Assembly: GCA_965153455.1 (NCBI GenBank)
Contig: OZ234497.1
Span: 9,052,001-9,116,000, forward strand
DNA from: Sphagnum compactum
Lineage: Eukaryota > Bryophyta > Sphagnopsida > Sphagnales
Direction: 5' to 3'
Length of the DNA: 64,000 nt
In this document: in pieces, positions 39,571 to 59,570 of the stretch
How the letters are laid out: every line of letters begins with the position of its first letter
How positions within the stretch are numbered: the first letter of the stretch is position 1
The notes under the pieces: model-generated
Database searches by the model: none
The model's input: the letters and a program-made list of their open reading frames with translations, nothing else
Told to the model about the DNA's origin: nothing
Program-made: the position numbers and the translations under genes

Positions 39571-40635
39571 TTGAGTTTTAGCATGTTTAAATGAAGGGGT
39601 CTAATGAATATAAAATGAGACAATCCTTTTGGGTACGCCAACCATACTTTGACTCAACATTGAAAATAGACGTAGTAAAACTTGAATCTTTGAGGAAACA
39701 TCTCATCCAACCTTACCTTTTTCAATGTTATAGAATTTGCCAATTTGAATGTCACACAAGAGGAGGCAACCAAAGTAGTGGTTGGCATGGAAAGTCATAT
39801 CGGAACGACCAAGAAGTTGTAGGCAATATGAGGCAACAACGAAAGTGCAAGTCTTTGTCAAGAAGACATACCATTATAGAACTACATTTTTTTTGAATGG
39901 AGGCCTAATAACTAATTTTGTTTGATCACACCTTGACATGGTTGATATGGATTGTTCTTATTTGGGGACATAGTGTAATAATAGCTTGAGGGTGAAACAC
40001 AAGTTATCTCTTGATTGAAGCACAATACTTCTGCAGTTGGGAATGTTAATGCTCTCACTCATATTACCAATATGGGTTTCATTCAGACCTTTGATATTTC
40101 TGTTGCAAAAAAAAACACAGAAGTGTGTTTTCATCCCGTTTTCTACAAGGAGAAATAATGAGACGCATTTTTTTCATCCTGTTTTCTTCAAGGAGAAGCA
40201 ATGAGATGCGTTGGTTTTCATCCAGTATTCTATAATAAGGATGGACACGCCCCTTCCCTTCCCTTGATGCGACAGAGGTGGACTGGATCCGACAAGAGAG
40301 CCTGATGGGTACCTAATAAGTCGCTTGCGTACTTAGGTACCTGAAATGTGGGCAGCGAGCAGAAAAGTGTCTGAGCAGCGGGAGGGAGGCTGAGCGCAAA
40401 GCACTTGGGTGAGAAGAAAAGGAAAGAAAGAGAAGGAAGATGTACTGGCCGTGATTCGTCTCTTTTGGGTCGTTTCGCATTGGCGAGAAGGAAGTTTGCA
40501 ATGGGGAAGTAACAATTGTTAGGATGCGAGGCAGATAGCAAAGGGAGCCTTTGTTATAACGCCGGCTCCGGTGCTGGGGAAGATGAGAAGGAACAAGTAA
40601 AAAGAAGGAAGTGGGTGTGTTGCAGGAGATAAGAA
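39571..40635. other. Upstream region of the JmjC gene
   Basis: An open stretch at 39,591-39,896 has no recognised homology. From about 40,240 the base composition shifts to higher GC, consistent with the promoter and 5' UTR of the gene starting at 40,636. Confidence 0.4.
40128..40245. repeat. Tandem repeat, 43-44-bp period, about 2.7 copies
   Basis: TTTTCATCC(C/T)GTTTTCT(A/T)CAAGG followed by AGAA-CAATGAGA-GC recurs at 40,128, 40,171 and 40,215. It lies about 400-500 bp upstream of the JmjC start codon, so it is within the likely promoter. Confidence 0.85.
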
Positions 40636-50400
<9,765 letters not shown>

Positions 50401-51470
50401 GACTTTGTGGAGGGTTTAGGTTCCCTTAAATTGCATGATTAACATCATATCTCCAGAAAGCAGTCTATGCACCTACCTTTTGTCCCACTTCAAACCTATC
50501 AGTTTTGAAGTCAGGTAATAAGGATTCTCCTATCAACGACAGTTGGCCATCAAGGTTAGTGATTTGCTTTACTGATGAAATAGATTAGAGGTGCTTTTGA
50601 GTTTCTTTTTTAATGTAGGACAAGATTGATGAAACATCAGCTTTGTAAAAGATTTTTCTCCAACTGAACAAAATCAGGTCTGATGATGGAGATTTGAGAA
50701 AGCTGGAAATGACATGGTATTGTTGGAACTCTGTACCACCATACCACTTTGTCTTGTGTTTTCTAATGACACGGTCTGCATTCTGGACCCTTTTTGGCCC
50801 TCAAAATTGGTTTCCTGTTTGCTTAGACTGGTGGGGAGGGAGGCAGGAGTGCAGAGAAAATGTAACTATAAAACATATTGATTCATTAGCAATGGTGACA
50901 AGGTGTACACAAAAGTTCTTGGCTTTAGCAAAGGTGTTACAGTAAAAAAAATAATTCATACTATGGCTACCCCAAAAGAGGTGATATTTAGATCATTGTT
51001 GCTCACATTTTCGAAGAGCTTAAAGGTATGTTATGGACTGGTCTTAGATGTGAGTGGATTGCTATGTGCAAGGTAACACTTGAAATCTGGAAGGAGATGT
51101 TGCTATCGTGCTTAGTAGTACTGTTGACGGGCCCTAAACAAGTGAGAGACCGTCACCGTTGTTCATAGTATTAGTCCTATTGTTCTTCATTCTAACTCTC
51201 CTGCCTCATGTTTTTTTCCTTCTCAGTTCTTGAGTCCTTATCTGGAAGTCTTGCATTCAAGGAAAAGTTTAACCTCATTCTGGCTTTAATCTTGAGTATA
51301 GAGCGATCTCTCAATAATGCCTGTGTAATTAACTCTGACAATTAACTGTTAATTTTGGACTCTAAACACATCTTGTTATATATATGGTTCCATCCTCCAA
51401 ACCAAGATTCGGAGAGTATGTGACTTCAAAGGATTTGATTTGTTCTATCAGGCTATCAAATAGACATATC
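50401..51470. other. 3' flank of the JmjC gene
   Basis: Mixed-composition DNA without a recognised gene; probably 3' UTR at first. An open stretch at 50,694-50,945 shows no family resemblance. Confidence 0.4.
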
Positions 51471-52092
51471 GGGTAGAGTGGCCCATCACCGATCACTAAC
51501 CTGTCACCGATCACTTTGGCAAATCTTTCTCAATTCTTCTCCATTTTGAGTGATTTAAATTTGAGTTATAGGAGTGTGCCTTCTCAAGCTCTACAAATCA
51601 TCTTTGAAATGCAAAGCCAAACTAGTAGCCAAAAAAAGCAGTAAAGAAAAGAAAATACGTTGTTTCAAATTACAAAACGTGTGTTTTTTTCATTTTTCTT
51701 CATTTTGACCCCTCCTACTTACTTCATCAGTGCATAACTTTCTCAATTTTATTTTTTCAAATTGAGCGATTTAAACTGCTTTGAAATCGCCATCTTAAGC
51801 TCTACAAATCATGTTCTAACTCTAAAGGCAACAGAGTAATATTTAAGGATTTTATGAGAGGATTCTAAATAGGCTATGAGCTATTTGGTCCAGAATTTTC
51901 TGTAAAAACAACCCCCCTACTTCCGGGGGCCGTAACTTTCTTGTCTCAAGTTCATTTTTGCCGATTTTTAGTGTGATAGATGCGCCATGAGGAAGGCTCC
52001 ATCTACTCTTTGGACACCATAAACAATGGGGCCCTCTTGCCAAAACAGGGAGCAATCCCTACTTTAAGTGATCACTCATGGGCTGTTCTACC
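51471..52092. mobile_element. Short DNA transposon with terminal inverted repeats (MITE-like)
   Basis: The left end reads GGGTAGAGTGGCCCATCACC and continues GATCACT. The reverse complement of the right end reads GGTAGAACAGCCCATGAGTG and continues ATCACT, giving about 27-bp terminal inverted repeats with several mismatches. The body is 622 bp and carries no reading frame of note. Two internal blocks sharing AAGCTCTACAAATCAT (about 51,586 and 51,797) look like an old internal duplication. Flanks ATAGACATA and TTAGACGAA are similar, possibly a diverged 9-bp target duplication, which would point to the Mutator group. Confidence 0.6.
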
Positions 52093-53404
52093 TTAGACGA
52101 ACAAATTAAAAACTCAAAATCTTGACTTTTCCATATTTCAAAAATGTTTGTAAAACAATGGAATCCTTGTACATTAAGGCTCCATGTTGTTCGATAAAAC
52201 TCTTTATGCATATTTCTATTAAAATTTAAATATATTTTGAATTTAGATTAGTAATAAAATTATTTGTAAAATGTCCCAAATAGAGGATGAAACTATTCAT
52301 TAAGGGTCCAACTAGGGTTGAAATTGGGTGAACATCAAATTTGTAAGGGTTGGATTGAGTATGACTTCACAGATTTCTCGAACACAACCCATTCATTAAT
52401 CTTTAAGTTTAAGTGGTAGTTCTACTTCAAATCCACTTCCAAAACACAAATGACCCACTTGAAGAAGGCATGCTACTGAGCATTTCACTAACTTTGTAAA
52501 TGCATTTGACCCGTCCACTTTCTTAATCTATATATAATAAAAATATATAACCCTATCTATATGTGCTACCTACAATCTAAGTTCCTTCACTTTCTTTTCC
52601 TCTCCTTCCTCGCTCTAGTTTCTTCCTCCTCCTCTTTGCTAAGTTACAACACTTGTAGTGAAATGATAAAATTGAAAATTTTCTCTAAACACTCACAAAT
52701 TACAAAATCATCATTGTCAAATTTAGCACACCTGCATATCACAAATTTGGAAATCTTAGGTGTCAAATTGCTTTGACCTTGATGAAATTTTGTAGGAAAG
52801 AATATTCCCATTTCAAAACTAAACTTTAAGCAAATTCAAAATTCGAAAAAAAGAAAAAAATAGTTGATTTTGAAGATATAAAACAAAAACTATTTTGACA
52901 TCAACAAACATTTCAAACATTCCAATTTTCATCAAAGGTGATTTTAAATACAACATAAATAATAAAATAAACCCATTTAAAAAACCATAATAATAACCAA
53001 ATAATTTTTATTTAATTCAAACAACATATATGATGATGAATCATTCACCTTCATTATATTTTTATAATTTTAAATAAAATGAAAAGTTATATTTTAAAAA
53101 ATCCTCACTCATATTTATGTCATATTTTTCATTATAACATAAAAAATTTAAACCATTTATGACATATATTCATTGTCACAATTTTACAAAATGAAAAAAT
53201 CCAACAAATCGGAAATTACATTCCCATCCAAAATCAAGGAAAGTGTATTTACATCTATACAATACAAAAAAAAAATCATAAATTCAAACATATCACACAC
53301 AAATTCCATTAATTAAATGTATGATTTACAATTTGTAAATCATTAATTTTATTTATAAAAATATAACATTTGAGAAACCATTTATGATCAATATGAAAAG
53401 CATG

Positions 53405-54060
53405 ACTACCACATCATCAACATAAAGGATGTTGAATTGGGCGCATTCCTAGAAGGTTCAAACTATCACAAAACTTTCTTCAACCCAAAGACAAAAGAAA
53501 TAACTTTTACATTATTCATTGGAGGTGCAAGATCTTATTAGGTGAGGGAAAGAGAGAATTACAACCAAGTGTCATTTGGTAACACATATGCAAGTGCAAC
53601 ATTTTACATATCTTTGAATGACTCAAAATTCATTAAATAATATAAATATAAAATATCAAAATGGAGTCAATATTGGAAAGAAAAATGTATCAATTTAACT
53701 CCGCGTGATAATCAAGAGGTTGTTTTCAAAAAACATTTGTTGAAAACAAAAACCACAGCAACAACATTGAAATTTCTTGAATCGGCATGGAAAAATTAAA
53801 AAATCACCATACAAAATGACAATGCAAAAAAATTTAACGTAGCTGAATTTGTTGACAAGGATAATAAATTAATTGATGGAAAAGTAATAAATCCAGGAGA
53901 TCTAGTTTCCATCAAATGATACATTAAATATTGGAGGCATTTCATTTCCAAACAACACAAATTAAGTTTAGAATTAACAACAATCAAATTACTAGATCAT
54001 GTAAACCTAATCAAAGACAATTACAATATTCATAGGCTTATCGTATGAACACAATGTCTT
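53405..54060 (+). pseudogene. Unidentified open reading fragment in the 5' part of the Helitron
   Basis: A mostly open plus-strand stretch, with scattered stops and frame changes, reads in part VELGAFLEGSNYHKTFFNPK, KTKEITFTLFIGGARSY, FGNTYASATFYISLNDSKFI, KYKISKWSQYWKEKCINLTP and KLIDGKVINPGDLVSIK. It ends around 54,055. The composition is clearly protein-like, but I recognise no family. It lies between the Helitron leader and the Rep region on the same strand, so it may be an accessory gene of the element or a captured host gene. Confidence 0.45.
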
Positions 54061-54639
54061 TAAACCTTAAAACCTAAACCTTTTTTTAAATGGACAAAAA
54101 AACAAATTGTTTATAAGACTCATTTATTAACATGTGAATATTTATTTCCTTTTAAATGTTCAAATCACCCTTACACATCATACATAATTATATTGTTTCA
54201 TGCACACTTAAATAATTTAGTTGATTGATTAATTTTTAAAAAAAAATAGTATTATGAAAATTTACATTTTTAAATATCGAAATAATTCAACATATACATC
54301 CACATATCAACCATCAAACATCATAAATTAAAACAATAATTTTATCCATTTTGAGTTTCCTTATTAATTATTTGTAATGGAAATTCAAATTACAATAGGA
54401 AAAAACTCAAAAAAAGAGATAAACATATTTCTAAAAATAAAAAAAAAGAACAATCAAAGGCAAGAAGGAAAGAAAAACAATTAAGGAAAGTTAAAAGACG
54501 AATATGAAAAAAATTAAAATGTTGTTAATGCCAAAAACAAAATATTTATTCAAATGTTTACAAAATACATCAATCATAAGTTTTTCCACTAGAAATCAAC
54601 ATACATAATAACATGTCTTGTCTAAAGCAATTTAACAAT

Positions 54640-55163
54640 TTCATAAAAGAATCCAATTTTGAATTTGGCCATTGTTGCATTTGCAATGAAAAGATTTTTA
54701 CACATGAACTAATAATATGTGATATTTCAAATCTTGATTCTAAATTTTAAAATATGAAAAAATTACTCAAAATGAATCCCAAATTTCATTTCAAACATGA
54801 TCTTGAATTCATCCCAAAAGATTTATTGAATGACACCAAACATGTGCATCCAAAATTGAAGGAATTTTGCTATCAAATGAAGGTATTCCAACTAATGAAC
54901 ATAAAATTTCAACATGTAAAACCTGCTATGTTTCCTTGAAAAATAATAAAATGCCAAAACTTGCATTAGCCAATGGTTTATGGATTGGCATCACCCCCAA
55001 AATATTATCGAGATTGACAATGGTAGAAGAAACATTGATAGCACGTTGTCATTATTGTACCATGTTGGTCAACTTGAAATATATCAATAAAGAGAGCACA
55101 CATGTCAACATGCATTCAAAGGAAACATTGGAAGTTTTTCACAAGATCCCAAAAGTGTGGTAA
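54640..55163 (+). pseudogene. Helitron N-terminal zinc-finger/DUF6570-like region
   Basis: The stretch contains a CHCC-like start (FGHCCICNEKI), then a linker, STCKTCYVSLKNNKMPKLAL, ANGLWIGITPKILSRLTMVE and ETLIARCHYC. In intact Helitron proteins the corresponding text is of the type ANN-G-PEL--LT-VEEMLIAR, which precedes the Rep domain. Two overlapping frames are needed to follow it (54,754-54,939 and 54,867-55,163), so at least one frameshift is present. Confidence 0.65.
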
Positions 55164-56037
55164 AAGTTCGTAACACATTATCATTGTCATTAGAATCATT
55201 ATCTAATATTGTTGTAATACATTTTGTTTGAAGTTGCAAATTATTATATGTATGTAAATTTGTTGTAAGCATATGATTCACATGGTTAAAAATGAAAAAT
55301 TTAAGACACAAAAATATAATTATGAATATGAATGTTTTAAACACATTGCCTAAAAATCATATACTAGAGCTAATAATGAGATCAATGTTTTAATCAACAA
55401 ATACTGAACTTGCAAATGTTGAACATTATATAAATATCATGGACCTACATCAACAAAAAAGGTGCGATGAAACTAAACATGTCATAAAAACATCAAGTCT
55501 AATAGATTTCAATGGCATAGACATAAATCAACATGAACAAATGAATAACCCATTCCAAAATTTACACCATAATATTTATCCTATAATCATCACACCATAA
55601 TCATAAATGAATATAACAACCCAAATCTAATAGCATGCATGTTTCCCACCTTATTTCCTCTCAGAATTGGTGCCCCCAGAATGAATAACAAACCCATCAA
55701 ATTATCACTACAAACTCATGTAAAACATTTATTGAATGTGGACAAAATTCATTGTTAGTTTTCAAAACATCATTTATTTCTATTTTTTGTATTTAACATA
55801 ATACAACGTAGACAAATTTGCCTTGGAGCTAAATTAATAGTATCAAAATCATCAAACATGAATGAAAGAGAATACAAATTATAGACTTTGACAACATTAT
55901 TATTAACCCACAAAACATACATTCCAAAAAATATATACATAGTTTATTGTAAAATTTAAAGCTTTTAGAAATACATCATGGCCTCTAGAATTAGTCATGC
56001 AACACAAAGAGACTAGATTTTTAGTACAATAAAATTT

Positions 56038-56440
56038 ATGGGAACAAAATTTATGGGAACACCAAGTTTGTTTTTCATTCTAAATCTCACATTTTTTCAT
56101 CATCTTTTGTTAGTAGTTTTAAATGGACAAAACATAAATCTTGATTTATTGTATGACAAAAAAATGTTAACAGAAAACGAAAGATGCAAATATGCAACGA
56201 TAAATCCAAAAACTCAAATTATCCTTGTACACACTATTGTCAATGTTATTTTCAAATATATGTTACATGTAAAAAACACAAAGAATTTATCTAACACCAA
56301 TTTTGGTGTCCTTGGTCACATAAAAGCTCATTCTAGATGTTATGAAATTACAAAAAATGGCAGTTTACATATCCATACATTATTATGACTTAACGATTTT
56401 CTAGATCCCAACACACATACAAATATTGCATGATGACAAG
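56038..56440 (+). pseudogene. Helitron Rep domain with HUH motif
   Basis: The frame reads GTPSLFFILNLTFFHHLLLV, an NTNFGVLGHIKAHSRCYEIT block and GSLHIHTLL, then a stop. In family members this is G-PSLFFTLNPADF..., GVLG-VKA-YG-VE and GSLH-HLLLWL. HIH is the HUH metal-binding motif of the rolling-circle nuclease. The stop at 56,386 takes the place of the Trp codon of LLW (TGA for TGG). Downstream, LNDFLDPN continues the same frame. Confidence 0.8.
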
Positions 56441-56639
56441 ATTTTTCAACAAAATATGATTAATTATTTATATGATATAATTACATGAGACATTAATCAA
56501 TATAAATCATGTTCAATAATGACAAATACATATTGCATTGATGACAATCTTGATAACATACATTCTTGCACCACAAGGCCTCCAAATCTTGAAGAAAAAA
56601 ATTTACAAAATTATTCCAAAATGACATTGATAAATTAAT

Positions 56640-56950
56640 GAACATATGTAATCGACGCCCATGTAATCCAACATGCTACAAAATAGATGTTCATACATTA
56701 AAAAAATAATGTAGGTATGGATTCCCTTAGCCTTTAATCAATGAAACTCATTTTAACATTGAAATGAGACTTTTACACATAAAATTAATTAATAAATGTT
56801 TAAATAATGCAAATCCATTGGATATTATTAGCTTCAAGATGTAATCATGATTTGAAATTTATAGTAGCTTCCAGCAAAGATAGTAAATAATGTAATTTGA
56901 ATTTTCTAGTAAAATAAATAAAATCAACAACATTTGTTGTCATATACTTA
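56640..56950 (+). pseudogene. Helitron Rep C-terminal (CNHD) region
   Basis: In broken frames the text shows CNPTCYKIDVHTLKK, CRYGFP and ASRCNHDLKFIVASSKDSK (56,831-56,890). CNHDI-FI-S is a hallmark of Helitron Rep/helicase proteins between nuclease and helicase. Stops follow almost at once. Confidence 0.7.
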
Positions 56951-57839
56951 ATAATGAACACCTTCAATACAACACGCACATCCTTTATGAATCCAAAGTA
57001 CCAAGAATTCCAATTTAACAATTTAAACAAGACCTTCACAAAAAAATGACCCCAAAAATTTCACCCAAACAATTTGTAGTTTATTTACATCATGGTGTAC
57101 AATTTTTGACATCAAATCAAATTTCACTATATCTTGGGAAACAACATTAAGTAATTTGTACTGAACATTTATGGATTAAAAAAATAACTAATTAAAAATA
57201 TCAACATCTTACATGAATGTAAAGAATCAAGAGATGCAGATAGATTATTAAGAGTAAAATTAGCACAATTTAAATTTGATAAAAAAGTTATAAAAGAAAA
57301 ATCAACAATGAATCCACTTTATGAAATGATATTGAAAATGAACTCCAACAAAACATCTATGACATAAAAGAACAAAACAACAATATACAAACAAAACTTG
57401 GTCCTGAACAAATAGAAATTGAATATTTAATATGTAACAAAAATACTAAAACTTACGTAACTAAAATAACAAAACATATTTAAAAATGAAAATAAAAACA
57501 CAAAATGAAAATATCAATAATTACAACATAAATTTTGTTATCAAACCTCAAGTTCTAATCAAACAATGGAATCAAGATTTGAAACTTCCACAAATATCAA
57601 ACCTTGATGAACCAACAACAAAAATCCACATTCAAACATGACTTATACAAATGAAAAATACACAACATGAGCTATGTCATTTCAATATTCAATAAACATA
57701 CAACTAATTTTTACATTCACAAAATTAACGCAAAAAAAAGTCATAGGTAAAAGCCTTTGGGAAAATTACATTCAACCAAATAGTATTATCCTAACAAGGC
57801 AAATGGGACAAAACAAAGACATTCAATATGCTACATTTT

Positions 57840-58560
57840 AGAAAACCTTCGAACTAAAAAACATTCTAGAATCAGATTTTGATTTATTAAATACTCATTC
57901 TTTATCTAATTTAAACGTCAATTTATTCGATGTTCCACAGAGGACAAGAACCTTCATAGTTTTTCATAACAAATTACAAAATGCCATAAACCATTACATG
58001 ATAGATATCCATTCAAAAACTTCAAAACAAAAATGTTACATTATTATTGCAATTGACACATACATAAAAGGTTCAATATGCAATGATATCAAAAACATTA
58101 TACGACAAATAGTATCCATAAGTAAAACTCAATGTTTTACACCTTTCCTTAAAATCTATAAAGGAATGAAGATCATTCTAATGGAAAATTTATATCCTAA
58201 ATTAGGAATTGTAAATGGAAGCATTTTAATACATAAAAAATATATCCCTCACAAATTTCGAATGGATACAAAAAAAGTGTTACAATGCATCCCCCCCAAA
58301 ATGTTTTAGTCAATTTCAATGATTTCATAGAAAAGAACCTAAAATTACAAAACATAAAACTAGAAGGCCTCCCTAAAATGTCATATCAATAATAACCATA
58401 TCAAGGAATTTTCAATGTCACCATCACATATTGGAATCAAACACCTCCAAAATATTCACAATCCATAGATATCAAAACAGAAGGACAAACATTTGATAAG
58501 TTACTCATAGACCTTCAACAACCACTTGACAACGTGTTTAGATATGCACAACATATATGT
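57840..58560 (+). pseudogene. Helitron Pif1-type helicase, C-terminal motifs only
   Basis: Recognisable segments are LESDFDLLNTHSLSNLNVNL, FDVPQRTRTFIVFHNKLQNA, INHYMIDIHSKT, FLKIYKGMKIILMENLYPKL, GIVNGSI and then TEGQTFDKLLIDLQQPL. These correspond to the later SF1 helicase motifs of Pif1-like proteins (M-TEN-YPKLGLVNGS; KSQGQT-D-VLIDL). The ATP-binding Walker A and B motifs expected upstream, around 57.0-57.6 kb, were not found, so that part is deleted or decayed. Confidence 0.75.
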
Positions 58561-58984
58561 AACCTTATCCTGTCTATGATCCCTAGATGGACTCATAATC
58601 CTACGAAATATTATTATTCAAGACATATGCAAAATTAATTTCAAAAAAGGATTGCAAGAAATGTTGGAACCTATTTCAAAGCATAATATAGCCAAAAAAA
58701 TCCAATTTGAAAATAATTATCCACTAAAATCTTCCAAAGAAAAAGACAAACATTTAATTATAATCGATGATTCAAATGATAACGATATTGACAATAATAT
58801 CATTGATTATTAACATGAAGAATTCCAATTAACTAAACATGATGAAAACATTCTTCTCAATCAAAATGGATGGTTGAACAACCAACATTTGGCAATCACA
58901 ACGCAAATATTATATGTTTTAAAATTACAATTGTTACGATATCAACAACACACATACGTAATCATAGGAACTATACATAAATAC

Positions 58985-59395
58985 CTAACCAATTGTTTTC
59001 AACATGTTTTCATAAACAATAATCATTGAATCTTCGTGCAAATAACATCCACACTAGATGTGTACACTTCACAATATATGATTCCAACAGACCAACAATG
59101 AAAAAATTACCAAAGGACACCATCCAATTACTAATTAACATCATAAATGTAGAACACTTACTATATTCATATGCAAATGTCATGCAACAACTAGACAATT
59201 CATCTTGTGGACTTTTAACAATAGCATACGTAGTTGATATAACATTTGGATTCAACCTAGAAAAATCTATTTCTACTATGCCACAAATATGTAATTGCAT
59301 TTGCATAACAACAAAAACAATAAAACTATATTTCCATTCCTCAAATACTCACATTCAAACACTATATAAAAATAAAATGGTAGATCATCATTAGT
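58985..59395 (+). pseudogene. Ulp1-like (C48) cysteine protease domain
   Basis: An open frame from 59,026 reads ANNIHTRCVHFTIYDSNRPT, a variable middle, and MQQLDNSSCGLLTIAYVVDI. This fits the C48 pattern of His, Asp, Gln and Cys: VHFTIYDS carries the Asp, QLDNSSCGL the Gln and Cys. The His should lie in a preceding NH-W block; at 59,024-59,030 the text is NNNH followed by a stop that replaces Trp. Ulp1-like proteases cut SUMO or related tags and occur in several plant transposons. Here the domain follows the helicase on the same strand. Confidence 0.65.
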
Positions 59396-59423
59396 AATGC
59401 GTAGCAACATGGAGCCCATTTAA

Positions 59424-59570
59424 AAATAACCCTATCTATTTGTGTTAGCTATAATTTACGCTTGTTTGCATTTCTTTTGGCACATCCCTTCATTTTATTT
59501 TCCTCTCCTCCTTGTTCTAGTTTCTTCTTCCTCCTCCTTGCTACCTTTTCACTTACCAATGCTTGTACAA
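59424..59570 (+). repeat. Second copy of the Helitron leader
   Basis: AAAAATAACCCTATCTATTTGTG at 59,423 and the pyrimidine block TTTCCTCTCCTCCTTGTTCT, AGTTTCTTCTTCCTCCTCCT repeat the leader at 52,550-52,640 (AACCCTATCTATATGTGC; TTTCCTCTCCTTCCTCGCTC). The copies are direct and about 6.87 kb apart. Confidence 0.75.

Larger units (their letters stand above)
52527..59423 (+). mobile_element. Decayed Helitron (rolling-circle transposon)
   Basis: The probable 5' end, TCTATATATAATAAAAATAT, follows host AA and fits the TC start of plant Helitrons (TCTATA..). Protein remnants appear in Helitron order: a zinc-finger and linker region (54.6-55.2 kb), Rep with the HUH motif (56.0-56.4 kb), the CNHD block (56.6-56.95 kb), and the C-terminal half of a Pif1-type helicase (57.8-58.6 kb). 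A Ulp1-like protease follows (59.0-59.4 kb). Frames are broken by stops and indels throughout, and the helicase Walker A region was not found, so the element is dead. The 3' end (hairpin plus CTRR) was not identified; the limit given is where a second copy of the leader begins. Confidence 0.8.

Noticed and set aside
39591-39896. 101-codon plus-strand open frame upstream of the JmjC gene
   Set aside because: No recognisable domain, no splice context linking it to the gene, and the repeat-rich neighbourhood suggests element debris.
52550-59570. Direct repeats flanking the 52.5-59.4 kb element read as LTRs
   Set aside because: The internal coding remnants are Helitron Rep/helicase, not gag-pol, and no primer-binding site or polypurine tract was seen; a repeated Helitron leader fits better.
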